Assembly (NCBI GenBank): GCA_024213275.1
Contig: JANAVG010000002.1
Location: 248,001 to 312,000 of the forward strand
From: Rossellomorea sp. BNER
Lineage (GTDB): Bacteria; Bacillota; Bacilli; Bacillales; Bacillaceae_B
Length of the DNA: 64,000 nt
Direction: 5' to 3'
The translations under genes were made by a program, and so were the position numbers. Each line of letters opens with the position of its first letter. Position 1 is the first letter of the stretch. The notes below the pieces were generated by a model. That model searched no databases, was not told the DNA's origin, and saw only the letters and a list, made by a program, of their open reading frames with translations. Shown here one piece after another: positions 19,124 to 28,696 of this stretch.

Positions 19124-20416
19124 GTGAAAACAACGATAACAGAAGTAAGCAAGTTTGTTGGAGAAGAAGTAACCATCGGTGCATGGTTAGCAAATAAACG
19201 ATCAAGCGGAAAAATTGCATTTTTACAGCTTCGTGACGGTACTGGATTTATTCAAGGTGTTGTAGTAAAGAGTGAAGTTGAGGAAGAGATTTTTCAGAAA
19301 GCTAAAGGTCTAACTCAAGAAACATCTGTTTATGTTACAGGTGTCGTACAGGAAGACACTCGCTCTCCATTTGGCTTTGAACTACAGATTAAAAATCTTG
19401 AAGTCATTCATGAGGCGGTAGATTATCCGATTACACCGAAAGAACACGGGACAGAGTTCCTAATGGATCACCGCCATTTATGGTTACGATCTCGCAGACA
19501 GCATGCTGTCATGAAAGTAAGAAATGAAATTATACGTGCAACCTATGAGTTTTTTAATAAGGAAGGATTTGTAAAAGTTGATCCGCCTATTTTAACAGGA
19601 AGTGCACCAGAGGGTACGACAGAGTTGTTTGCTACTAAGTACTTTGATGAAGATGCTTACCTTTCTCAAAGTGGACAGCTTTATATGGAAGCAGCTGCAA
19701 TGGCATTGGGGAAAGTATTCTCATTTGGGCCAACTTTCCGGGCAGAAAAGTCTAAAACTCGTCGCCATCTGATTGAATTCTGGATGATTGAGCCAGAAAT
19801 GGCTTTTTATGAGTTTGAAGATAATTTAAAAGTACAAGAGGAGTATGTATCTTATATCGTTCAATCCGTTCTATCTAACTGTAAGCTTGAATTAGAGCGT
19901 TTAGGAAGAGATACGTCTAAGCTTGAGAAAATTAAAGCGCCATTCCCACGCATTAGCTATGATGATGCGATTAAATTCTTACATGAAAAAGGATTTAATG
20001 ATGTTGAATGGGGAGACGACTTCGGAGCTCCACATGAAACAGCAATTGCAGAAAGCTATGAAATGCCAGTTTTCATTACTCACTATCCAACATCATTAAA
20101 GCCTTTCTACATGCAGCCGGATCCAAACCGTGATGATGTAGTACTATGTGCGGACTTAATTGCTCCAGAAGGATATGGTGAAATTATTGGTGGCTCTGAG
20201 CGTCTTCATGACCATGACATTTTAAAGCAGAGAATTGAAGAACACGACTTATCTCCAGAAGCATATAAATGGTATCTGGAATTACGTCAATACGGATCTG
20301 TACCACACTCAGGCTTTGGTCTTGGCTTAGAAAGAACAGTAGCGTGGATAAGCGGAGTAGAGCATGTCCGTGAAACGATTCCGTTCCCTAGACTACTAAA
20401 TCGTTTATATCCATAA
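19124..20416 (+). CDS. asnS: Asparaginyl-tRNA synthetase
   Basis: AsnS charges tRNA-Asn. The N-terminal OB-fold anticodon domain ([22 protein letters not shown] region, residues 15-40) is followed by a class II core with motif 2 [19 protein letters not shown] and motif 3 [15 protein letters not shown]. At 430 residues it equals the B. subtilis enzyme. It starts with GTG at 19124 after GGAGGGA. It is flanked by its own promoter and a terminator, so it is probably monocistronic. Confidence 0.97.
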   Translation: MKTTITEVSKFVGEEVTIGAWLANKRSSGKIAFLQLRDGTGFIQGVVVKSEVEEEIFQKAKGLTQETSVYVTGVVQEDTRSPFGFELQIKNLEVIHEAVDYPITPKEHGTEFLMDHRHLWLRSRRQHAVMKVRNEIIRATYEFFNKEGFVKVDPPILTGSAPEGTTELFATKYFDEDAYLSQSGQLYMEAAAMALGKVFSFGPTFRAEKSKTRRHLIEFWMIEPEMAFYEFEDNLKVQEEYVSYIVQSVLSNCKLELERLGRDTSKLEKIKAPFPRISYDDAIKFLHEKGFNDVEWGDDFGAPHETAIAESYEMPVFITHYPTSLKPFYMQPDPNRDDVVLCADLIAPEGYGEIIGGSERLHDHDILKQRIEEHDLSPEAYKWYLELRQYGSVPHSGFGLGLERTVAWISGVEHVRETIPFPRLLNRLYP

Positions 20417-20424
20417 TGACCAAT

Positions 20425-20464
20425 AAGGGACTTTTCGTCAAACAGACGGAACGGTCCCTTTTCA
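20425..20464 (+). terminator. Terminator after asnS
   Basis: The stem AAGGGAC/GTCCCTT contains an inner CGTC/GACG pairing and is followed by TTTTC. Confidence 0.75.
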
Positions 20465-20594
20465 TATGTAACATTCTAAAATCTTAGAATGAAATATACT
20501 CCCATTAGGGAATGTTTTACTTTATTTAAATTAACGCTATCCATGTCTTTTTCGAAGGACAACATGATATACTTACTAATGAGGTGTAGGCGTC

Positions 20595-21302
20595 ATGGAT
20601 GAAAAAAATTTATTAATATCATGGATGGAAGAAGGAACAATCAGCATTCCACAACTTCTTTTATCAAACTATCATAAGCTTGGAGTATCAGAAACAGAAT
20701 TTGTATTACTATTACAGGTTTACAGTTTTTTAGAAAAAGGAAACCAATTCCCTACTCCAGAAGAACTTTCGGAACGGATGAATCTTACAGGAACAGAATG
20801 TGCAGTACTACTTAGAAAGCTGGTTCAACACCAGTTAATCTCAATTGAAGAAGGACATTCAAGCAGCGGTATACTGTTTGAAAAATACACTCTTGCCCCA
20901 TTATGGAATAAACTCACAGAGATATTAATGAGTGAATTGAAGACGAATAAAATAGAAGAGTCCCTTAAGAATGAGACAGATTTATATACCTGTTTTGAGC
21001 AAGAGTTCGGCCGTCCACTTTCTCCCCTTGAATGTGAAACATTGGCAATGTGGCATGATCAAGATGACCACGATCCTGTCATTATAAAATCTGCTTTAAG
21101 AGAAGCCGTCATTTCCGGAAAATTAAATTTCCGCTATATTGATCGCATTTTATTTGAATGGAAGAAAAATGGAATTAAAACGATGGAACAAGCTAAAAGT
21201 TATGGTGAAAGATTCCGACCATATCAAAAAGGGTATCAAAAAAATGCAACAAATGAACCGAAGAAAAAGACAGTTCCTTTTTACAATTGGCTTGAACAAT
21301 AA
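20595..21302 (+). CDS. dnaD: DNA replication initiation protein DnaD
   Basis: DnaD remodels DNA at oriC and in PriA-dependent restart, acting with DnaB and DnaI. The N-terminal winged helix domain (residues about 1-100, EELSERMNLTGTECAVLLRKL) and the C-terminal DnaB_2/DDBH2 domain with YIDRILFEWKKNGIKT are both present. At 235 residues it is close to the 232 of B. subtilis. GAGGTG precedes the ATG. The conserved neighbour nth lies downstream of a terminator-like hairpin. Confidence 0.95.
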   Translation: MDEKNLLISWMEEGTISIPQLLLSNYHKLGVSETEFVLLLQVYSFLEKGNQFPTPEELSERMNLTGTECAVLLRKLVQHQLISIEEGHSSSGILFEKYTLAPLWNKLTEILMSELKTNKIEESLKNETDLYTCFEQEFGRPLSPLECETLAMWHDQDDHDPVIIKSALREAVISGKLNFRYIDRILFEWKKNGIKTMEQAKSYGERFRPYQKGYQKNATNEPKKKTVPFYNWLEQ

Positions 21303-21312
21303 AAAATAATGG

Positions 21313-21349
21313 GACTGATTTACAATCTTTTTTGTAGTCAGTCTTTTTT
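21313..21349 (+). terminator. Terminator between dnaD and nth
   Basis: The stem GACTGA-TTTACA pairs with TGTAG-TCAGTC and is followed by TTTTTT. It may allow partial read-through into nth. Confidence 0.8.
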
Positions 21350-21378
21350 CATTCCTTTGAAAAGGTGGAGAGGCAAGA

Positions 21379-22035
21379 TTGTTAAATAGAAATCAAATAA
21401 ATTATTGTCTAGAAGAAATAGACAAAATGTTTCCAGATGCTTTTTGTGAATTGAGACATAATAACCCATTTGAATTAGTCATTGCAGTCTTAATGTCTGC
21501 ACAATGTACAGATGCTCTTGTAAATAAAGTCACCAAAAATTTGTTTGAGAAATATAAGACCCCTGAAGACTATTTAGCTGTATCATTAGAGGAATTACAG
21601 GAGGATATCCGCTCGATTGGTTTATACCGAAATAAAGCAAAAAATATTCGTAAGCTATGTGAGCTGCTTTTAACCGAATATGGTGGAGAAGTCCCGAGGG
21701 AAAGAGATGAGTTAGTAAAATTACCCGGGGTGGGAAGGAAAACAGCCAATGTTGTCGTGTCTGTAGCATTTGGAGAGCCTGCATTAGCTGTTGATACTCA
21801 TGTAGAAAGAGTAAGTAAGCGACTGGCTATATGCCGTTGGAAGGATAACGTATTAGAGGTAGAAAGGACGTTAATGAGAAAAATTCCGAAAGAAAAATGG
21901 TCTAAAACCCATCATCAACTCATTTTTTTCGGAAGGTATCATTGTAAGGCGCAGTCCCCACAATGTGAAATTTGCCCATTACTCGATCTTTGTCGTGAAG
22001 GAAAAAAACGAATGAAAAGAAAAAAGGGAGCATGA
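21379..22035 (+). CDS. nth: Endonuclease III
   Basis: Nth is a DNA glycosylase/AP lyase for oxidised pyrimidines. The helix-hairpin-helix motif LPGVGRKTANVV and the catalytic Asp in AVDTHVERVSKRL are present. The four cysteines of the C-terminal 4Fe-4S cluster (C-x6-C-x2-C-x5-C, from HCKAQSPQCEICPLLDLC) are all in place. The start is TTG at 21379 with AAGGTGGAG upstream. The length of 218 matches the family. ypoC follows eight bases later. Confidence 0.96.
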   Translation: MLNRNQINYCLEEIDKMFPDAFCELRHNNPFELVIAVLMSAQCTDALVNKVTKNLFEKYKTPEDYLAVSLEELQEDIRSIGLYRNKAKNIRKLCELLLTEYGGEVPRERDELVKLPGVGRKTANVVVSVAFGEPALAVDTHVERVSKRLAICRWKDNVLEVERTLMRKIPKEKWSKTHHQLIFFGRYHCKAQSPQCEICPLLDLCREGKKRMKRKKGA

Positions 22036-22042
22036 TTACTAC

Positions 22043-22543
22043 ATGAATTCGATTCAAATCCCGAATCAGCTAAGGAATCAATTGTTTTTCTCTAAGTGCC
22101 GAATATTTTTGGATGAGGCAATTGACTTCTTCCATCCTTATTTCTATTATGAAATCCTCTTTTACAATGGTAAAAATGGAGAAAGACCATGGGAGAATCC
22201 AGAAACATTCATAATGAAATTGATGGAAGAGTGGAAACTTGTTAGACATACTCTTACAGAATTATATACGATAAGATCAAAAGATGTAGAGCTTCACATG
22301 AAAAAAGGAATCGCATTATTTTTTATGCTACTATTTTGGAGTAATAAGAAACCTGTACTGTTGAAGGATTGGGAGGAAGAGATAAAAGGTTTACAGGCCA
22401 AAGCTGTAAATCTTGAAGAACGGTTATCTTTTGTTTTGTCTAATCCCAAAATGTATCATTCGTTTATTCAATTGTCCGAGTTAATAGGGGAGCAGTATAA
22501 ACAATATGCTAAAGCATTAGCAATAACCAAAATGAAGGCGTAA
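22043..22543 (+). CDS. ypoC: YpoC-like protein of unknown function
   Basis: This 166-residue, mostly helical cytoplasmic protein is rich in aromatic residues (FFHPYFYYEILFYNG near residue 30). It has no signal or long membrane segment. Its place directly after nth and before the convergent ponA matches ypoC of Bacillus. No catalytic motif was recognised. AAAGGGAG precedes the ATG. The last codons form part of the following terminator stem. Confidence 0.75.
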   Translation: MNSIQIPNQLRNQLFFSKCRIFLDEAIDFFHPYFYYEILFYNGKNGERPWENPETFIMKLMEEWKLVRHTLTELYTIRSKDVELHMKKGIALFFMLLFWSNKKPVLLKDWEEEIKGLQAKAVNLEERLSFVLSNPKMYHSFIQLSELIGEQYKQYAKALAITKMKA

Positions 22544-22568
22544 CCTCATTGCGAGGTTACGCCTTTCT
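22536..22568 (+). terminator. Terminator between ypoC and convergent ponA
   Basis: A perfect 12-bp stem (AGGCGTAACCTC/GAGGTTACGCCT) with a 5-nt loop and a short T run overlaps the ypoC stop. It may work in both directions. Confidence 0.88.
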
Positions 22569-22586
22569 TATAACTTCTTTTAAGTG

Positions 22587-25298
22587 TTATTGGAATGGGT
22601 TGATTAATGGATTCTCTTCATCACCAGTACCTCCTTCAGGAGGGGGAGTAGTACCTCCATCGCCTGTGCCGCCATCTTGGCCACCGTCAGTGCCGCCATC
22701 TGGTTCTTCACCGGTTCCAGTTCCAGTTCCAGTGTCTCCGCCTTGGCCATCACCTTCTTGACCACCGCCAGGTCCGCCATTACCTTGACCATTTCCATTA
22801 TTGCCTTGTCCATTGCCGTTACCAGGTCCATCACCTTGGCCATTTCCAGGAGGACCTTCACCTGGTTCACCTTCTTCATTGCCCTCATTTTCGTCTTCTT
22901 TTTCTTTATCTTTATCTTTGTCTTTCACTTCAATAGATGTTGTTGCTGGTTCACTTCGTTGATCCCCTGAGATAGCAACTACTTCAAAACTATATTGACT
23001 TCCTGGTTGAATATTCTCGATGTTAAGACCTTTTTCTTTTGTAGTCGTTAACACTTGAGACGCGCCGCCATTAATGGATGCAGATACCTCAAATTGGACA
23101 TCTTTATCCTTTTTATAATCCCATTTCAATGTGATTATATTTGCCTTTTTATCATATTTTGCATTTAATCCTGTAGGCGCTTCAACTCGATCGAATTCCT
23201 TAGAAACCTTTTGAGGAGCTGTACCTTTTAAGAATAGTTCATAAGTAATTCTATCTTCTGGTGTATAGTCACTTGGAAGCTTAGCAGGAGAACTTCCAAC
23301 TTCTACTGGTGACTCTACAACATTACCAGGTTTTTCGAAATCAGCTGTTTCGATTCCGTCATGAACGTAACTCATAATGTCTGCAGTAATATATTGAGCG
23401 ATTCTTCTTTCAGTAGGGTTTAAGGAATATTTCGGTTGTTCATATCCAGTCCATACGGAAGCTGTGTAGTTGGTTGTATAACCGACAAACCATGAATCAG
23501 GTGCTTCCCTTGTACTAGAGATACCGTAATCTTCCCTCTGTTGGTCTGTATAGTTTGTAGTTCCTGATTTTCCTGCCATAGGAAGACCAGGGACAGCAGC
23601 ATAAGTACCAGTTGCTCCAGATTTGTAAATAACATCTTTTAGCATATCTGTAATCATATATGCTGTAGAACTCTTCATTGCAGTTTGCGGTTCTTCAGTG
23701 TTTTTCACTTCTGTTTCACCGTCACGAAGAACGATTTTCTTGACGGTATGCGGTTTATTGTATACACCCTTGTTACCAAAAGCAGCATAAGCCCCAGCCA
23801 TTTGCACTGTGTTGACACCAGGATTTATACCTCCGAGTGCAGAAGACTCATAAACATTCTCAAAATTCAATCCAAGATTTGCTACAAATCCTTTAGCTTT
23901 TTCTAAACCGACCTCTTGCAGAGTTTTGACAGCTGGAACGTTTCTTGAGTCCCATAGTGCCTCGCGTATAGAAATATTTCCTTTATACTGCCCATCCCAG
24001 TTCCCAATCTCCTGACCAGTAGAGTACTTATATGGCTCATCATTAATCTGATGATAAGTAGACCAATCAAGATATTCAATAGCAGGAGCGTAATCAATAA
24101 GTGGCTTTATAGTCGAACCAGGCTGACGCTTACTATCGATAGCAAAGTTGAAGCCACGTTTCACTTCACCTCGTTCACGACCACCACCAATCGCTCTAAT
24201 TTCTCCTGATTTTGTATCCATGAGCGTAATTCCTGCCTGCATTGGGGCTTCATGACGAGTAGGATATTCAAAGTCAATGGCTTCCCCATTTAAGATTTGT
24301 TCTACGCGTTTTTGAGCATTGGGATCAAGTGTGGTGTATACTTTTAATCCATCAGAAAACAGATTATAGTCACCCATTTTATCGACTTCATCAATGACTG
24401 CGTCAATAAATGCACTAAATTTATCTCCTGTTGCTTTTTCACGTTCTTCTTTTGGGATTAGGCTATCTTTAACAGGCATATCTTGTGCCTTTTTCATTTC
24501 TTCCTTTGTAATTTTTTCATGTTGGTGCATAAGGGAAAGAACAATATCTCTTCGTTTCTTTGCTCTTTCAGGTTCTTCAAATGGATTATAGTTATTAGGA
24601 CTCTGAGGCATTCCCGCAAGCAATGCTGCTTCATGTAACTCAAGATCCTTTAAATCTTTACCAAAGTAATGTTTAGCAGCGGTACCAAAGCCATGAATTC
24701 CATCAGACAAATAGACTTTATTAAAGTACATTTCAAAAATTTCTTCTTTCGTGTACTCTTGTTCAAGTTTAATTGCAAGCCATGCTTCCTGAGCTTTTCT
24801 CTCTAAAGTTTTCTCGGGACTTAAGAAAGAACGTTTAATGACCTGCTGTGTTAAGGTACTAGCCCCTTCAGAACCAAAACCTTGGGTGATATTGGCAATG
24901 ACCGCACCACCCAGACGGATTAAATCAATTCCATTGTGCTTATAAAAACGGTTATCTTCCGTTGCGAGTATAGCGTCTTCCATTAGAGAAGGGATATCAT
25001 CGTAATTTACATAGTCTCGTTTTTCTTTACCGACAGTTGTTATGAGATCACCATTCATATCATAAATATCAGATGCAATCGGGTCTTTTAATAATTCTTC
25101 ATTTAATTTTGGTGCGTTACTAGCATAATAAGCAAATAATCCAGCACCAGCTAGCATTCCTACTATACCTATAAGGAACAAACTAATAATGATCTTCTTG
25201 AATAAGGAACGGTTTTTTCCTTTACCTTTTGGCTTATTTTTTTTACTAGTTTGCTGGGCCTTACGTTTTTCTTCACGTGATTTAAATTCACCAGCCAT
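22587..25298 (-). CDS. ponA: Class A penicillin-binding protein 1A/1B
   Basis: This bifunctional peptidoglycan glycosyltransferase and transpeptidase is anchored by one N-terminal helix (residues about 33-57) behind a lysine-rich cytoplasmic tail. The GT51 domain has ATEDNRFYKHNGID and the GASTLTQQ motif. The transpeptidase Ser is S395 in PGSTIKP, with KSGTTN further on. A fibronectin III-like domain (about 700-790) is followed by an acidic and then Gly/Gln/Asn-rich disordered tail to residue 903. B. subtilis PonA has 914 residues and similar organisation. GTGAGGAAAT precedes the ATG. It lies downstream of recU. Confidence 0.95.
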   Translation of the reverse strand: MAGEFKSREEKRKAQQTSKKNKPKGKGKNRSLFKKIIISLFLIGIVGMLAGAGLFAYYASNAPKLNEELLKDPIASDIYDMNGDLITTVGKEKRDYVNYDDIPSLMEDAILATEDNRFYKHNGIDLIRLGGAVIANITQGFGSEGASTLTQQVIKRSFLSPEKTLERKAQEAWLAIKLEQEYTKEEIFEMYFNKVYLSDGIHGFGTAAKHYFGKDLKDLELHEAALLAGMPQSPNNYNPFEEPERAKKRRDIVLSLMHQHEKITKEEMKKAQDMPVKDSLIPKEEREKATGDKFSAFIDAVIDEVDKMGDYNLFSDGLKVYTTLDPNAQKRVEQILNGEAIDFEYPTRHEAPMQAGITLMDTKSGEIRAIGGGRERGEVKRGFNFAIDSKRQPGSTIKPLIDYAPAIEYLDWSTYHQINDEPYKYSTGQEIGNWDGQYKGNISIREALWDSRNVPAVKTLQEVGLEKAKGFVANLGLNFENVYESSALGGINPGVNTVQMAGAYAAFGNKGVYNKPHTVKKIVLRDGETEVKNTEEPQTAMKSSTAYMITDMLKDVIYKSGATGTYAAVPGLPMAGKSGTTNYTDQQREDYGISSTREAPDSWFVGYTTNYTASVWTGYEQPKYSLNPTERRIAQYITADIMSYVHDGIETADFEKPGNVVESPVEVGSSPAKLPSDYTPEDRITYELFLKGTAPQKVSKEFDRVEAPTGLNAKYDKKANIITLKWDYKKDKDVQFEVSASINGGASQVLTTTKEKGLNIENIQPGSQYSFEVVAISGDQRSEPATTSIEVKDKDKDKEKEDENEGNEEGEPGEGPPGNGQGDGPGNGNGQGNNGNGQGNGGPGGGQEGDGQGGDTGTGTGTGEEPDGGTDGGQDGGTGDGGTTPPPEGGTGDEENPLINPFQ

Positions 25299-25322
25299 AT
25301 TATTTCCTCACTTTCAACATCA

Positions 25323-25943
25323 TCATCTATTTTGAGATTCAAAAAATACGTGATGAACAATATTTAAATAATCAATTCTTGGGTTTAACCCGATAGGGAT
25401 TTTATACCCGTTTTGTTCTACTTCGCTTTTCGTAATTGATTTACGACCACCTTTAATCATTCGTTCCCAAAAATCAAGAAGCGATGAAAAGGGCAGATAA
25501 TAAAACTCTTCAGTAGTTGAGAAACGTAGTATAACAAAAACAATTCCTTTTTGCTCATAAACTTGCTTCATATGGTGAATTTGGTGTTCATGGAAATTTT
25601 GAAGAGGGAAGGATGTCTTATTCCTTGTCTCTTTTGCCTCAAAGTCAATGTATTTTCCTTGATAAACACCATTGTAATCCGTAGTAGAAGGCTGTTTAAA
25701 GTAAGCTTCTTTAATGACGGCAGCACTTCGCTGCGGATAATGTACATCCACAATTTGTACAGGTGTCGGTTTTTTATGAATAACAGCGATACCATGTGTT
25801 AAATAATATTGATTGGTTTCGTTGAGATCCTCCTCAAGTGTCATCCCCCGATTGCTATATGAAACCTGTTTCGTGTTGTTCGTTTTTTTTATGGGGGGAG
25901 TACTAGCATTAAATTTTTTTCCATTTGGATAATGGAAATTCAT
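25323..25943 (-). CDS. recU: Holliday junction resolvase RecU
   Basis: RecU cuts Holliday junctions and modulates RecA in Firmicutes. The PD-(D/E)xK-like core is visible: [51 protein letters not shown] with the catalytic D-x-E-x-K, and [14 protein letters not shown] at 25952 is in frame, but the ATG at 25943 after GAGGTGG gives 206 residues, the B. subtilis length. It forms an operon with ponA, as in other Bacillaceae. Confidence 0.96.
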   Translation of the reverse strand: MNFHYPNGKKFNASTPPIKKTNNTKQVSYSNRGMTLEEDLNETNQYYLTHGIAVIHKKPTPVQIVDVHYPQRSAAVIKEAYFKQPSTTDYNGVYQGKYIDFEAKETRNKTSFPLQNFHEHQIHHMKQVYEQKGIVFVILRFSTTEEFYYLPFSSLLDFWERMIKGGRKSITKSEVEQNGYKIPIGLNPRIDYLNIVHHVFFESQNR

Positions 25944-26057
25944 TCTATCCACCTCGCAAACTAATCTATATCATATCAGAAACGTCAAGGGGATGGGTGA
26001 ATAAAAAGTATCATTTCTCGCAAACATATGCCTATAGATTAAATGGGAGAGTGTTTT

Positions 26058-27053
26058 ATGAATAAAAAAGGCATTTTTCAACGTTTTTTACCCGATTTCT
26101 CTCATATTAACACCATATCGGAACTAATTGACAAGATTAATTCCATTACATTCGAAAAGAATCAGGATAATATCTCAAGAACAATTGCTTATCAAAAGTA
26201 TTTCCTACTTCATCCAGAAATAAAATGGAGTTTTTTAGCTTCAATGGTTTCAAGAAACGCAGGGTGGAACATGTGCGACTTGAAAGGGAATTGGTTTACT
26301 GAGATTCTAGATGAAAAGATGACAAAACAACTTTTTCTCACTTATGAACGAGCCAATTGGCTCATCTTTCAAGATGTATTTCCACAGTTGTTAATCTACC
26401 ATTATTCGACGTATAGGAAGAAAGAAATGTTTCATTTATTAAGTGAATTTTTTGTGTCTAAATTTATGAGAATAGAATGGGAAAATTTTTGGAGAGATAG
26501 AAATGAGAAAAGATTGGTTCATTCATTAATTATAAATGAACAAAATGTCATTCAAAGGCCGGTGATCGAGCACCCAATTTATAAGAAGAGAGTTTTTTCT
26601 TCAAAATTTTTTATATTTCAAGACCTTCTCCATTTTAGCTCATGTATTTTCCCAACTGTCAATGGGCATCTCTATGGGGCTAGTGTGCATAATTTTAGAA
26701 AATTAGATCAAAGAATCATTCTCGGGAAGAACTTGTATCGAATTCTCTTTCGGAGAGAATTATTTCCATACTTTTTACAGTTTGCTTTGAAGACAGAACC
26801 AACTGGTTCAAGAAAGGATTATGAAAGGTATATGAGCCATCATACAAATTCACAAACCCCCATCTTAAGAGCGGTTTTCCCTATTATTGAACACCATAGA
26901 CATTGGCAAAATGATTGGTCAAGTAGTATAAGGTCGAGTTGGCTGGAAGACCCCCCACAATTAAATAAAATCGAACTTACCGAGTGGTACACCCATAAAC
27001 AATATCAGCTTCATTCTTTAATTTGTCTGAATAAATGGTTATTTAACAGGTGA
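26058..27053 (+). CDS. yppC: YppC-like DUF2515 protein
   Basis: This 331-residue protein of the DUF2515 family has unknown function and is divergent from recU-ponA. It is rich in aromatic residues and has no clear signal peptide. Motifs such as MVSRNAGWNMCDLKG and VNGHLYGASVHNFRKLDQR look conserved but are not linked to an activity. An ATG at 26043 is in frame, but the ATG at 26058 follows GGGAGAGTG with good spacing. A hairpin lies just after the stop. Confidence 0.8.
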   Translation: MNKKGIFQRFLPDFSHINTISELIDKINSITFEKNQDNISRTIAYQKYFLLHPEIKWSFLASMVSRNAGWNMCDLKGNWFTEILDEKMTKQLFLTYERANWLIFQDVFPQLLIYHYSTYRKKEMFHLLSEFFVSKFMRIEWENFWRDRNEKRLVHSLIINEQNVIQRPVIEHPIYKKRVFSSKFFIFQDLLHFSSCIFPTVNGHLYGASVHNFRKLDQRIILGKNLYRILFRRELFPYFLQFALKTEPTGSRKDYERYMSHHTNSQTPILRAVFPIIEHHRHWQNDWSSSIRSSWLEDPPQLNKIELTEWYTHKQYQLHSLICLNKWLFNR

Positions 27054-27083
27054 AAAAGGGGCTGACCGTAAGTGGTCAACCCC
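27053..27083 (-). terminator. Terminator of sspM (minus strand)
   Basis: The stem GGGGTTGACC/GGTCAGCCCC (one mismatch) is followed by TTTTT on the minus strand. It lies between convergent yppC and sspM. Confidence 0.7.
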
Positions 27084-27094
27084 ATTCGCATTTA

Positions 27095-27205
27095 TTAGGT
27101 CGAAGGTCGATTTGGACCCTCTAATTTAGGATTTCCTTTTGAAGCTTTTGTTTGTGAAGTATTTGATTCATTTCTTTTCTGTTGCTTACTATTGTGTTTT
27201 GTCAT
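27095..27205 (-). CDS. sspM: Small acid-soluble spore protein M
   Basis: This 36-residue basic peptide starts MTKHNSKQQKRNES and ends LEGPNRPST. The C-terminal GPNRPST is the hallmark of Bacillus SspM, a minor forespore protein of 34 residues in B. subtilis. TTGGAGGTG precedes the ATG with normal spacing. The position next to yppC is conserved. Expression under a forespore sigma factor (sigma G) is expected, but I could not define its promoter with confidence. Confidence 0.88.
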   Translation of the reverse strand: MTKHNSKQQKRNESNTSQTKASKGNPKLEGPNRPST

Positions 27206-27402
27206 CTTCTGCACCTCCAATATTATTGTTTAACTAGTCTAACACTTTCATACCCTTATTTTTTTGTGTCGAAAAGACTACGACTTTTTGTATAATAAGC
27301 ACTTTGTTTGACGAATAGATTCTAGTTTTGTCTAAGAGGAAGGGAGTTACAAATAGAGGGAGAATATTAGATAACAAAGAAGAATAAAAGGAGGAAGGGT
27401 TT

Positions 27403-27663
27403 ATGATGCAGAAAGACCAGCTTTTAAATATATTATCGGAAATAGAGAAGGAACTAGAACAACTAGAAATCAAAATTACAGAAAAAGCTAATGAGGAAGC
27501 TTCTAAAGGACTTCAATCACAAAATATAAGCATAAAGCTAGCAGAACAAAAGCTGATTCAATTAGAAAATCAAATGGAACGAGCCCCTTTAAAAAAGGAA
27601 CATTTATTATTAAAGCCTCACCCTCCATTCACACATCTTGAATTAAGATATAAAACCTCTTAA
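27403..27663 (+). CDS. Small coiled-coil protein of unknown function
   Basis: This is an 86-residue protein. Residues about 5-65 form a strong coiled coil (LLNILSEIEKELEQLEIKI and LAEQKLIQLENQ), and a proline-rich end follows (LLLKPHPPFTHLELRY). It has a very good AAGGAGGAAGG site and its own terminator. By position it could be a yppD-type gene, but I cannot confirm this from sequence. No membrane segment or catalytic motif is seen. Confidence 0.7.
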   Translation: MMQKDQLLNILSEIEKELEQLEIKITEKANEEASKGLQSQNISIKLAEQKLIQLENQMERAPLKKEHLLLKPHPPFTHLELRYKTS

Positions 27664-27690
27664 AATAAAAATAAATAAGAAATTAATTTT

Positions 27691-27720
27691 AGTAGCTGAA
27701 AGGCTGCTTTTTTGTTTTTT
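27691..27720 (+). terminator. Terminator of the coiled-coil gene
   Basis: A 7-bp stem (AGTAGCT/GGCTGCT, two G-T pairs) with a GAAA tetraloop is followed by a long T-rich run. Confidence 0.8.
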
Positions 27721-27727
27721 AAACCTT

Positions 27728-27845
27728 GGGGCTATCCAAAATCCAAGGTGTCAGGAGCCACAACTTCAATATGTAGAAGAGATCTTTTGATATCTTCTAT
27801 ATATGAACAATCATAGTGGTTACGGAACCTTTTTTGGACAGCCCC
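27728..27845. repeat. MITE-like palindromic repeat, copy A
   Basis: Terminal inverted repeats GGGGCTATCCAAAA and TTTTGGACAGCCCC (13 of 14 match) bound a 118-bp full-length imperfect palindrome with a central TAGAAGA/TCTTCTA stem. It is related to copy B at 29191-29305 in inverted orientation. It has no coding capacity. Confidence 0.75.
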
Positions 27846-27884
27846 TATTCTTTATGAACTTTTACTCAATAAGGGGGAATCTTT

Positions 27885-28232
27885 TTGGAAGAACTAAAAG
27901 CCTTAACGGAAGAATTACTTCTATTAAATAAACAATTATCCGAACGCTATCAATTGGCGAGAGAAACTGGAGAAAAAGGAGACTTTTACAAAGAAGTAAA
28001 ACCTTTTGCTGATAAGGTAAAAAAAGTATCAGAATTATGGGAGGTAGCAGTTAAAGAGTGGATTATTGAAAAAAAGCCGAAATATATCCACTTTCCACAA
28101 GTCATTCACACGATCGAGAATTTGGAGCTTGTCTCTGTACAAGCTTTTTTCCCTGAAACAAGCTATAAACGATTTGTAAGTTACATACAGTCAATAGACT
28201 ATGTTTTACATGCAGTATTAGAGGAAATATAA
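27885..28232 (+). CDS. yppE: YppE-like DUF1798 protein
   Basis: This 115-residue helical-bundle protein of the DUF1798 family has the conserved stretch IHFPQVIHTIENLELVSVQAFFPETSYKRF. The function is unknown. It starts with TTG at 27885 behind a strong AAGGGGGAA. The size and place match yppE of B. subtilis. A hairpin terminator follows the stop. Confidence 0.82.
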   Translation: MEELKALTEELLLLNKQLSERYQLARETGEKGDFYKEVKPFADKVKKVSELWEVAVKEWIIEKKPKYIHFPQVIHTIENLELVSVQAFFPETSYKRFVSYIQSIDYVLHAVLEEI

Positions 28233-28236
28233 AAAT

Positions 28237-28262
28237 AGAGACTGACAGTTTGGTCAGTCTCT
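28237..28262 (+). terminator. Terminator after yppE
   Basis: A perfect 10-bp stem (AGAGACTGAC/GTCAGTCTCT) has a 6-nt loop. The T run after it is short. Confidence 0.65.
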
Positions 28263-28318
28263 TAATGTTTAATTCTAAAGATTCAAATAGTTGTTGGTCT
28301 GATAATCTGGAAAGTCCA

Positions 28319-28504
28319 TTATAAGGTTGGAGTTATCTTATCAAATGAAGAGGTCTCTAGCTCTTTGACAAGGCTTCGGTAATCTCCGATGGATATTTCG
28401 TTACGGATGTAACTCTTTTTAACAAATAATAATAATTCATGCAAGTCTTCGGCGTGGTAGCGGTTCTTTACATAGAAGTTTTCTTTAAGAGTTTTCAAGT
28501 TCAT
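28319..28504 (-). CDS. yppF: YppF-like small protein
   Basis: This 61-residue protein (MNLKTLKENFYVKNRYHAED) resembles YppF in length, place and the pattern of a helical N-terminus followed by ISIGDYRSLVKELE. The role is unknown. GGGGAGGC precedes the ATG on the minus strand. It stands alone and is convergent with yppE. Confidence 0.75.
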   Translation of the reverse strand: MNLKTLKENFYVKNRYHAEDLHELLLFVKKSYIRNEISIGDYRSLVKELETSSFDKITPTL

Positions 28505-28696
28505 CCTATTGCCTCCCCTTTATAAATGGTTCGTACAAATTTATACTAACACAGATTTTTATCTGTTTGAGAAGTTAGAATATTGTAACTTCCGACAAAT
28601 TCTATGGAAGGTGTTTTGTCAACAATTAGGACATTTCACCATTTCTAATATTGTTCATAGAATAAAGTAGCAATTCTCTTGTCAGGAGGAAGATTC

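Noticed and set aside
22587-23000. Other frames through the Gly-rich tail of ponA
   Set aside because: The long frames on both strands arise from GC-rich repetitive coding sequence. None has a start site or recognisable protein.
25944-26057. LexA box between recU and yppC
   Set aside because: Sequences such as CGCAAACATATGCC have too many mismatches to the consensus.
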